Shown one piece after another: positions 19,096-26,675 of a DNA stretch of 64,000 bases (positions are counted from its first letter, which is position 1; every line of letters begins with the position of its first letter). Where the stretch lies: contig JAHEBJ010000008.1 in assembly GCA_024642285.1 (NCBI GenBank), positions 1 through 64,000 of the forward strand. Direction: 5' to 3'. A program made the translations under genes and the position numbers. The notes beneath the pieces are model-generated. The model saw nothing but the letters and a program-made list of their open reading frames with translations. It ran no database searches and was not told where the DNA came from. The stretch is from Sphingobacteriales bacterium. GTDB lineage: Bacteria > Bacteroidota > Bacteroidia > Chitinophagales > Chitinophagaceae.

Positions 19096-22000
19096 ATGAT
19101 TGACGAACAGATTATATGCCCTTATACCGGCCTTCGGTCATTTACCGAAGAGGAAAGTCTTTATTTTAAAGGCCGGGATTTGCAAACCGATCAGATAACT
19201 TCTTTATTGGAGCAGAATAAATTTCTGATGGTAACCGGAGCCTCAGGTGAAGGAAAGTCATCGCTTATTTATGCCGGCCTTATACCAAATGCAAGAGCAG
19301 GTTTTTTTAAAGCGAAATATACAAATTGGGTTATTGCTGATTTTCGTCCGGAGCGCAGTCCGGTTAAAAATATGAGTGAAGCTTTGGCAGTTACTTTTGA
19401 TAGTAACCCCGATACGGTGGAAACTGAATTAAAGCGTGGATTCTCATCGTTAATTGATCTTTATACCAATTCTGATTTTTATATTGATGAAACAGATGTC
19501 GGATGGAATGCGTTGGCAGCGCCTGAAAAAAAGAACAGGCAAAGGAAAGCAGCCAATCTTATGATATTGGTTGATCAGTTTGAAGAGTTTTTTACAAATC
19601 CCGAAAATTATTTTAACGAAGCACCTTCGCAGAATTCACAGATCGTTGTGAACCTGATTCTGGAAACTGCCCGTATTGCCATCAAGAAAAATTTACCGGT
19701 GTACGTAGTGTGCACTATGCGTTCCGATTATATTGGCCAATGTTCAGCATTCAGAGGGCTCCCGGAGTATATTGGATTTTCTCAATTTTTTGTTCCCCGT
19801 TTGAAACGAAAAGATTTAAAGCAGGTAATTGAGGAACCTGCTATATTGAGTGGTAACAGGATATCGCAACGTCTGATTGAGCGGCTCGTATTTGATTTGG
19901 CAGATGGAGTAGATCAATTGCCGATCCTGCAACATGCCCTCAGCCAGGTATGGCTTGCAGCGGACAAAGGAACCGTTGAGATGGACCTGCTCCATTATGC
20001 AAAGGTTGGCGGAATGCCTGTTTCTGAATTGCCCGATGAAGAGCAGGTAGAGTTTCTGAAATGGTTTGAAGGATTACCAATACATCGGCAAAAATATTTC
20101 CGGGAAACAGGACTTAATAAAGTAATTGAAATTCATGCAAGTGTACTTTACGAAAATGCCTGGGAATATTACAACTCCAATCACAAAAAGCATGCAATCA
20201 CACAACAGGAAGCCAAGCGGGTTATTGCATTAACCTTTAGCTGTCTTACTAAGATCGATAACAGCCGGGCTGTTCGTAATCGTATGTCGTTGGGCGAAAT
20301 TGCAAGTATTATTAATTTGCCTTTCATTACGCCCAAAGTGTTAAGCGACGTACTCAGTATTTACCGGGAAGAAGGAAATTCATTCATCAGGCCATTTAAA
20401 ACAAGTGACCCAACCACACATCAGATTAGTGTCGACACAGTTTTGGATATTACACATGAAAGTTTGATTCGCAACTGGGATAAGTTAAATACCTGGGCAA
20501 ACCAGGAGTTTGAATATTATGCAACATTCCTCGATTTTAAGAAACAATTAGATCGTTGGGAGCTTAGTGGAAAAAGCAATGACTTTTTGTTGCCTATTGG
20601 GCCACTTTCGTATTTTGAAAACTGGTACGCTAAATGCAGGCCAAATATTGGATGGATAAAACGTTATTCAGAAATTAATGAAGATGAAAACGAAGCGACA
20701 GCCGAGGCAGGAAAAGTGCTGGGTAACGTTCAGGAATTTATTAAAAAGAGTGCCCGAAAAGTAACTGTAACCCGGGCCTTTATGAAATATGGACCAGAGC
20801 GAATTGCCATTCTTCTGGCGGTTTGTTGTATGATTGTACTCACCGCATTTTACTGGTATGATGCCGAACGAAAACAGAACCACAGGATTATTGAAGATGT
20901 AAGGACGGAAACTGCTCAATTAATGAAAAGTAAGGAAGTAGGCTTTAATGCCAAAGCTTTTCCACTTTTGATACAGGACAGGTATGAACCTGGATCAATG
21001 ATGACTTTTTTAAACGGTTTAGATGCTAAGGAAAGGTTAAGCCTGGCAATTGAAACTTACCAAGAGTTATTAATAATTGATAAAAAGGATACAAGTGGAT
21101 TAAAATATTCTTTGCGGGATTTGATCCAAAAGAGTTACAATGAATTAGCAGCCCGGAATGGCGATTTTCCCTATTTAGTGGAGAAGCTGAACAGCTTTAG
21201 TACACTGTTGGCTTATGATAATTATTATAATCCTTCACGTACAGGTGAAAAAATGTTGTCTGATGTTGTTGATGAAGGATACCAATTGACTTTGATATTT
21301 TTTAAAAACCAATCTTTATTTCAGGTAACAATCCCTTCCGAATTAAATTACGGAATACAGCAATGGTTAACTTTTGGAAACGTTACAGACGAAAAACTAA
21401 CGACATTACTCAATATTTTTTCGCCTTTTGAGGAATTTGGAGGGAAAGACATTTTTAATGTTTATTACGCTAAAGGAAGTTATGAGGTTAATGGTCGTAT
21501 ACCGAATGATTATAATGGCGGGCACCATACTCTGGCTTCCTTATACGCAGCTTTAGGTAAAACAGATAAAGTAATTGAATGTTTTAATGCTATAAGGTTG
21601 TCGGGACAAAACGATTATTTTACAGGAAGCTTGTTTAATAATTACAATCACGTCCTCGGCATATTTTATCAATATGGTCATCGCAATAAAGTCAGCAGCA
21701 TGCTGCAATGGCTCCAAACCAATTACCCAACAGATAATCCGTTGACTATTTATCGTAACTCAGTAATACGGGCTGGATATATGAGTCATTTATACCGGGT
21801 TAATATTGATAAAAATATTCTTCGGTCTTACAAAGGATATTTTTTCCCTAACCTTAGTTTGGCTAATCGCAATGTTTTTAATGAAATGGCTGATGATTAT
21901 GAAAAATTGATCGCAGTAATGAAAGATCCTTCGGAAAGAAATTATTTATTAGCCATGAATAAGAAAAGAAGGGCTATGTTTTTGCATAAATATCAATTTG

Positions 22001-23154
22001 ACAGGGGACAAAAATCAGATATTGCTGCTTTAGAATTACTTTTACAAGAGGCAGTAGAACATTACAGGCTGGTCAGCAAAGATTCGCTTGATGCGGTTGT
22101 AAATGTTACCATACCTTATTATGGCGATGGAGTACGGCCACGTAAATTTAAAAGAAAGCACCTGTTTATTTACCCCGATTATATGGAAGGTTGGTTTAGC
22201 TGGACCTATCATTCTGATCTGTTCTTTAATTTTATCGATAAAAATGATTTGTTTACTGAGTTATACACCAGTCCGGAAGATTTAGGATTTATCCATTTCT
22301 GGATAGCTAAAGCAAATGAAGCAAAACCTTTTTTTGACGTTGGACCTGCTTATGATAACAATTATGTTCTCCGGGATGAAACACTTACACGGATAGTTTC
22401 TTTAGCAAAAACACATCCGCAAGGTAAAAGCCTCGATCTGAATCTGATCAATCTTATTTTAGCCAACCGGGCATTTTCAAGAAACGATATAAATGCAGGT
22501 CTTAATTATTATCAGCAATTTGACAGAGAAAATTTTGCTTCCTCCCGTGATAAATATGAATATCTGGAAAAGACTTTTTTCCTGAATCAGCTTAAAGATC
22601 TTTGTGTAAACCTGGCCATGGCTGGAAAACAAAAAGAAGCTATAAGTTTGGCCGAGAAATTTGAGAAGGATCATGAAAAGGCGTTTGCCTATATTTTTAT
22701 GGCTGAGAAAATGTACATGAATAAAACCGATCCATCGGCTTTTGTTTATCTTGATTCTGTGTTCTCAAAATCGAGGGATATTGATTTTTCTCAATTTAGT
22801 TTTGGCGCTAACCAGGCATTGGACTACCGGTTCAACTGGATCTTACTCATGTCTCGTATAGGTGGGCGGGACTTAAACACATATTCAGATAACATCCTCG
22901 CTGAAATACTTGAGCAGAATAAATTCGGTGCAGTAATCGACAGAGTTTATGGTGTAGCCGAGGAAGGTAATTTTTACCGGGCGAAAATGGCTATTCCGGG
23001 AACGTTAACTGAAACAGAAGATTTGATTGTACGTTCTTTCATTTTGTGGCAGGCCTGCCGAAAAAAAGAATTAAAAGATGGAAAACAAAAATGGACGGCA
23101 ATGGATGAAAAAATAACCCACGACATCAATTACATATTTTATTTACCAAATTAA
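19096..23154 (+). CDS. STAND-type ATPase (nSTAND1-like) with mid-protein TM, copy B
   Basis: 1352-aa tandem paralogue of the preceding gene. It keeps CPYTGLRSFTEEE, Walker A GASGEGKSS (K54), Walker B LVDQFEEFF, TMRSDYIGQC, GVDQLPILQHAL and DITHESLIRNW, then a hydrophobic helix starting at R569 (IAILLAVCCMIVLTAFYW). The first 590 residues align with copy A almost without gaps. The C-terminal 760 residues have the same layout but are much more diverged, though islands remain alike (LASLYAALGKTDKVIE, KHLFIYPDY). Fast change in the presumed sensor with a conserved engine suggests two sensors for different ligands. The ATG follows the stop of copy A with no gap, and the stop overlaps the next gene by 1 bp, so the three are translationally linked. 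Confidence 0.85.
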   Translation: MIDEQIICPYTGLRSFTEEESLYFKGRDLQTDQITSLLEQNKFLMVTGASGEGKSSLIYAGLIPNARAGFFKAKYTNWVIADFRPERSPVKNMSEALAVTFDSNPDTVETELKRGFSSLIDLYTNSDFYIDETDVGWNALAAPEKKNRQRKAANLMILVDQFEEFFTNPENYFNEAPSQNSQIVVNLILETARIAIKKNLPVYVVCTMRSDYIGQCSAFRGLPEYIGFSQFFVPRLKRKDLKQVIEEPAILSGNRISQRLIERLVFDLADGVDQLPILQHALSQVWLAADKGTVEMDLLHYAKVGGMPVSELPDEEQVEFLKWFEGLPIHRQKYFRETGLNKVIEIHASVLYENAWEYYNSNHKKHAITQQEAKRVIALTFSCLTKIDNSRAVRNRMSLGEIASIINLPFITPKVLSDVLSIYREEGNSFIRPFKTSDPTTHQISVDTVLDITHESLIRNWDKLNTWANQEFEYYATFLDFKKQLDRWELSGKSNDFLLPIGPLSYFENWYAKCRPNIGWIKRYSEINEDENEATAEAGKVLGNVQEFIKKSARKVTVTRAFMKYGPERIAILLAVCCMIVLTAFYWYDAERKQNHRIIEDVRTETAQLMKSKEVGFNAKAFPLLIQDRYEPGSMMTFLNGLDAKERLSLAIETYQELLIIDKKDTSGLKYSLRDLIQKSYNELAARNGDFPYLVEKLNSFSTLLAYDNYYNPSRTGEKMLSDVVDEGYQLTLIFFKNQSLFQVTIPSELNYGIQQWLTFGNVTDEKLTTLLNIFSPFEEFGGKDIFNVYYAKGSYEVNGRIPNDYNGGHHTLASLYAALGKTDKVIECFNAIRLSGQNDYFTGSLFNNYNHVLGIFYQYGHRNKVSSMLQWLQTNYPTDNPLTIYRNSVIRAGYMSHLYRVNIDKNILRSYKGYFFPNLSLANRNVFNEMADDYEKLIAVMKDPSERNYLLAMNKKRRAMFLHKYQFDRGQKSDIAALELLLQEAVEHYRLVSKDSLDAVVNVTIPYYGDGVRPRKFKRKHLFIYPDYMEGWFSWTYHSDLFFNFIDKNDLFTELYTSPEDLGFIHFWIAKANEAKPFFDVGPAYDNNYVLRDETLTRIVSLAKTHPQGKSLDLNLINLILANRAFSRNDINAGLNYYQQFDRENFASSRDKYEYLEKTFFLNQLKDLCVNLAMAGKQKEAISLAEKFEKDHEKAFAYIFMAEKMYMNKTDPSAFVYLDSVFSKSRDIDFSQFSFGANQALDYRFNWILLMSRIGGRDLNTYSDNILAEILEQNKFGAVIDRVYGVAEEGNFYRAKMAIPGTLTETEDLIVRSFILWQACRKKELKDGKQKWTAMDEKITHDINYIFYLPN

Positions 23155-23951
23155 TGAAAAAGTTTACTGCATATTATTATTTACTTTTTATCCTGCTCAT
23201 TATGGGCGCTTTTGCCGCTATGGCTCAAAACGGCTATGGCTTAAAAATAATGGGAGGAGTTGCGTTTGTTTTTGGAATTCTATTTTTTATTGAATTTATT
23301 TATGAGATCGGAAAAAAAGAAAAGAAAGAATTTTTTACACTGGCAGAGCCAGTTTGCCTAAGTGTAGTATCGGCAATATTTGCACTGAGGATTTTTTATG
23401 TTTATTTCTCCTACGTTGAACTCTTCTTTGCTGGAGCTGTTTTAATGTTAGTACTGATTTACATTAGGAAAATGATCATTCGTTTCAGGTATATGCAATC
23501 CCGAAATAAGTTATTAGCAATTCTCTTATTCGTGTTTCATTTAGTTATTGTCTTTTTTCTTGTTTCTTTAGTATTGGTTCCATTTTCTCCTAAAATCGGG
23601 GAATATATTGGGATAGGTGCTTTTGTTTTACTACTTGGATTCATTGTAGCGGGACTGATAAAAAAGGATTTTTTAGTTGACGGCGAAAATACTTCAGTTT
23701 TAAAAAGGATTAATAGTTATAAAGGACATTCTATTATTATAATTACGATGTTTACATTATTTTCTTTGTACACTGGCCTGACCAAAATAAATGTACTGCC
23801 TGGAATTTACTCTGATGAATTTCCTCAGGTTTACTATAAGCTGGTAAATCAAGCTGCTTCAAAAGAGGAAAAACCTGTAGAGGGAGAATTTAAATTCGAG
23901 GAATTCAAAAAACAATACGACTTGTTTATTGAGCACCGTAACGGCAAATAA
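23154..23951 (+). CDS. Polytopic membrane protein of unknown family
   Basis: 265 aa, not recognised. By eye there are about seven hydrophobic segments: YYLLFILLIMGAFAAMA near the N-terminus, MGGVAFVFGILFFIEFIY, VCLSVVSAIFALRIFYV, LFFAGAVLMLVLIYI, LLFVFHLVIVFFLVSLVL, IGIGAFVLLLGFIVAGLI and IIIITMFTLFSLYTGL, then a charged C-terminal tail of about 45 residues (FKFEEFKKQYDLFIEHRN). The ATG overlaps the stop of STAND copy B (TAATG), a strong sign of coupled translation. The first segment plus MAQ could alternatively be a signal peptide. In the context of a cyclase/TIR/STAND block it could be a membrane effector, channel or anchor for the STAND proteins; that is inference only. Confidence 0.75.
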   Translation: MKKFTAYYYLLFILLIMGAFAAMAQNGYGLKIMGGVAFVFGILFFIEFIYEIGKKEKKEFFTLAEPVCLSVVSAIFALRIFYVYFSYVELFFAGAVLMLVLIYIRKMIIRFRYMQSRNKLLAILLFVFHLVIVFFLVSLVLVPFSPKIGEYIGIGAFVLLLGFIVAGLIKKDFLVDGENTSVLKRINSYKGHSIIIITMFTLFSLYTGLTKINVLPGIYSDEFPQVYYKLVNQAASKEEKPVEGEFKFEEFKKQYDLFIEHRNGK

Positions 23952-24056
23952 AAATATCCAACATAGTGCAAATTCCCCTTCTTTATAAATAGAAAAGTAA
24001 TAACTATAGTAGCTAATTTATATTAGCAGAAGTTTAATTGACCTGTTTCTGAATTG

Positions 24057-24311
24057 TCAAAATTTAAAATACACAAACAGTCTCCCAAAGTTCTTACTGT
24101 CGTTTTCAATTCGGTGATATAACGGTTTGATATGCGGCATTTGTAAAAATCGTTGCACTTTCTTTTTCAATTGGCCGCTTCCTTTGCCGGGAATGATCTC
24201 TACTTCTTTTATCTTTTTATCAATAGCATCTTCAAAAGCCTGCAGCAGCGCTTTGTCTATCGCTTTACTGTTGTTGTATATATCATGAAGGTCAACTTTT
24301 ATTTTGGCCAT
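24057..24311 (-). CDS. Stand-alone Smr domain protein
   Basis: 84-aa protein consisting essentially of one Smr (small MutS-related) domain: the start VDLHDIYNNSKAID carries the LDLHG-like motif, and EVEIIPGKGSGQLKKKVQ carries the HGxGxG-like loop (here PGKGSG). Smr domains are nucleases or RNA/DNA-binding modules; in bacteria free Smr proteins include the ribosome-rescue nuclease SmrB. The usual His in the GKGSG loop is replaced by Pro, which makes nuclease activity uncertain. It lies 47 bp downstream of the cvfB stop on the same strand, so it is probably the second gene of a cvfB-smr transcript. Confidence 0.8.
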   Translation of the reverse strand: MAKIKVDLHDIYNNSKAIDKALLQAFEDAIDKKIKEVEIIPGKGSGQLKKKVQRFLQMPHIKPLYHRIENDSKNFGRLFVYFKF

Positions 24312-24358
24312 TTTTAAAGGAAAATTTTCTATAAACTATAAACTAAAAAACTAAAAAT

Positions 24359-25207
24359 CTAAGCCAACCTGATCCCATCCTTCTCAAAGCTGATCTTTCT
24401 TTGCCGGTACAAATTCCCCGTTGTCATCTTAAAAGTTTTTTTACTCATCGCAAAAAATGAATAAATTTCCTCCGGGTCCGATTTGTCGTGATATGGAAGA
24501 AACCCATCATTTTCTTTTAAAAGGCGAAGGATCTTTTCTGTCGCATCTTCAACCCGATCATACCCGGGTTTGCCGGCGGCCACATCAATGCGGTAGCGTT
24601 CGTCTCCTGTTTTATCTTCAGGATATATTTTTTTAATAAACCCTTTGAATTTATCTCCTTCAGTAATATCCCTGTAAATTTCGTTGTGATGCAATACACC
24701 CGTGTGCTGGTTGTTGATGATAACAACATAGCCAATATCGGTGCGGCGGTAAACAATCAGGTCAACAATTTCAAGTTCTTTAACAGTCAATTCTTCGTTA
24801 CTTAAAAAAGGTTCCAGTTTTTCGGTTGCGGCCAGTCTGCCCGTTTGTTCGTCCAGATAAATCTTTACCAGGTAATCGCCGTTTGGAAACATACCCTGTA
24901 TTTGTTTAGACGTAGGGACAAAAAGGTCTTTCATCAAACCATTATCCAAAAAGGCTCCATGCGGTGTTACATTAACTGCCCTCAGCTTTACAATATCTCC
25001 TAAAATACCTTTGGGGCGCTGAGTTGTGGCAATCAATCTTTCCTCTCCATCATGGTATAGAAACACGTTCAGCTCATCACCAATTTTAGTTCCGGCCGGA
25101 ACAAAACGCTTGGGTAATAATATACCTTCGGCGCCGTCATCCAGGTACACACCAAAATCTACTTCACGATCAACTTTTAAAGTATTAAACTTACCAACTT
25201 CTGTCAT
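24359..25207 (-). CDS. cvfB: S1 RNA-binding domain protein, CvfB family
   Basis: 282 aa, with the CvfB layout of three S1-like OB folds and a C-terminal winged helix. Visible are DFGVYLDDGAEGILLPKRFV (first S1-like), VTPHGAFLDNGLMKDLFVP (second), YVVIINNQHTGVLHHNEIY (third) and the DPEEIYSFFAMSKKTFKM..GNLYRQRKI winged helix, where the FxMSKKxFKxxxGxLY pattern is diagnostic. The family binds RNA; in Staphylococcus it affects virulence gene expression. An exact -7 box lies 32 nt upstream of the ATG. Confidence 0.93.
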   Translation of the reverse strand: MTEVGKFNTLKVDREVDFGVYLDDGAEGILLPKRFVPAGTKIGDELNVFLYHDGEERLIATTQRPKGILGDIVKLRAVNVTPHGAFLDNGLMKDLFVPTSKQIQGMFPNGDYLVKIYLDEQTGRLAATEKLEPFLSNEELTVKELEIVDLIVYRRTDIGYVVIINNQHTGVLHHNEIYRDITEGDKFKGFIKKIYPEDKTGDERYRIDVAAGKPGYDRVEDATEKILRLLKENDGFLPYHDKSDPEEIYSFFAMSKKTFKMTTGNLYRQRKISFEKDGIRLA

Positions 25208-25239
25208 ATTCTTTTGTTTTTTCTATTTGTTCGGGCAGG

Positions 25240-25247
25240 CAAAGATA
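25240..25247 (-). promoter_or_regulatory. Promoter -7 box of cvfB
   Basis: On the minus strand this reads TATCTTTG, an exact TAnnTTTG match with 32 nt between it and the cvfB ATG. No TTG is visible at the expected -33 distance. Confidence 0.5.
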
Positions 25248-25311
25248 CTGTTTACAGGGGTCTACATCGTTAAATACACTATCTTCACCTGATTTTAAAA
25301 AATACAGCAAA

Positions 25312-26538
25312 TTGAAGTTTACAGAATTTGGTTTCGACCAGCGGTTGATGGATGGAATTGATGCCTCAGGCTATGAAAACGCCACTCCTGTTCAGGAACA
25401 GGTTATTCCTCTTATTATGGAAGGAAAAGATGTGATTGCATCAGCCCAAACGGGTACAGGCAAAACTGCCGCTTTTTTATTGCCGCTTATTAATAAGATA
25501 TTAACTGATCCACATGAGGATCATACCAATAATGCCTTGGTGATTGTGCCAACACGTGAACTGGCGATACAGATTGCCCAACACATGGAAGGGCTTTCCT
25601 ATTTTACATCGGTGAGTTCAATTGCTGTATATGGAGGAGGAGATGGCAACGCTTTTGTTCAGGAGAAAAAAGCGTTAAGCCAGGGTGCCGATGTGGTGAT
25701 ATGCACGCCCGGCAAAATGATGGCTCATATAAAAATGGGTTATGTAAAAATGGGTGGACTGAAATACCTGATACTGGATGAAGCTGATCGTATGCTGGAT
25801 ATGGGTTTTTACGACGACATTATGTTCATCATTGATAGTTTGCCAAAAAAGCGACAGAATCTTTTATTCTCAGCTACTATGCCAGGTAAGATAAGGGAGC
25901 TGGCCAGAAAAATTCTTCATCACCCGGAGGAAATAAATATTTCCATCAGCAAACCACCTGAAAAAATTGTTCAGGAAGCATACATAGTGTACGATACACA
26001 AAAAATTCCACTGGTTAAACATCTGCTCCATAAAAAAAATTTTAAATCGGTTTTAGTTTTCTGCAGCAGTAAGATCGCAGTGAAAAATCTAACCCGTGAT
26101 TTGAAACGTGCTAAATTTTTAGCCGATGAGATTCACAGTGATCTTGATCAGAATAAAAGGGAAGAGGTTTTAATAAAATTTAAGAGCGGTAGGTTACCAA
26201 TTCTTGTGGCCACCGATATATTAAGTCGTGGTATTGATATTGATAATATTGACCTCGTTATTAATTATGATGTACCACATGATGGCGAAGACTACGTACA
26301 TCGGATCGGAAGAACAGCCCGTGCGGCCGCCGAAGGATCTGCATACACATTTGTTACAGTAAAAGAGCAGCGTAAGTTTTTAGCCATCGAAAAATTGTTA
26401 GGAAAACCCGTTCCTAAAGCCGAAGTACCAGCGGAACTGGGCGAAACACCACGATACAATACGGCTTCTTCTAGTCGTCCCACGGGGAAGAAAAATTTCA
26501 GTAAACCACGGCGCTTTCAAAATAAAGCAAAGCGATAA
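25312..26538 (+). CDS. DEAD-box RNA helicase
   Basis: ATP-dependent RNA helicase (408 aa) of the RhlE/RhlB-like group acting in RNA decay or ribosome assembly. Motifs in order: Q motif with GYENATPVQEQVI, motif I AQTGTGKT, Ia PTRELAIQ, GG, Ib TPGK, II DEAD, III SAT, IV VLVFCSS, V ATDILSRGID, VI HRIGRTARA. The C-terminal extension is short and basic (NFSKPRRFQNKAKR). The start is a TTG: the first in-frame ATG (25348) would remove the conserved Phe upstream of the Q motif (KFTEFGFD), so TTG is preferred. The shared spacer with cvfB is about 100 bp and divergent. Confidence 0.95.
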   Translation: MKFTEFGFDQRLMDGIDASGYENATPVQEQVIPLIMEGKDVIASAQTGTGKTAAFLLPLINKILTDPHEDHTNNALVIVPTRELAIQIAQHMEGLSYFTSVSSIAVYGGGDGNAFVQEKKALSQGADVVICTPGKMMAHIKMGYVKMGGLKYLILDEADRMLDMGFYDDIMFIIDSLPKKRQNLLFSATMPGKIRELARKILHHPEEINISISKPPEKIVQEAYIVYDTQKIPLVKHLLHKKNFKSVLVFCSSKIAVKNLTRDLKRAKFLADEIHSDLDQNKREEVLIKFKSGRLPILVATDILSRGIDIDNIDLVINYDVPHDGEDYVHRIGRTARAAAEGSAYTFVTVKEQRKFLAIEKLLGKPVPKAEVPAELGETPRYNTASSSRPTGKKNFSKPRRFQNKAKR

Positions 26539-26633
26539 GAATTTAAAAGGTAATATGTAAAATTTAATATTGACTGTCACATCAATATAAAATCTTCAAT
26601 CTAAAATATTCCATATTTCTTCCTTGGCTGAAA

Positions 26634-26641
26634 TATATTTG
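26634..26641 (+). promoter_or_regulatory. Promoter -7 box of recG
   Basis: TATATTTG is an exact TAnnTTTG match, 34 nt before the TTG start of recG. No convincing -33 element is seen. Confidence 0.5.
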
Positions 26642-26675
26642 TAAAAACAAGTTTATCAGCACCGTTTCCACCATA

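Noticed and set aside
12684-23951. Calling the block a Pycsar or CBASS system
   Set aside because: The cyclase carries Lys and Asp at the adenine-selecting positions, is fused to the TIR-like part, and is followed by STAND genes. There is no CD-NTase fold and no stand-alone Pycsar effector, so neither name fits.
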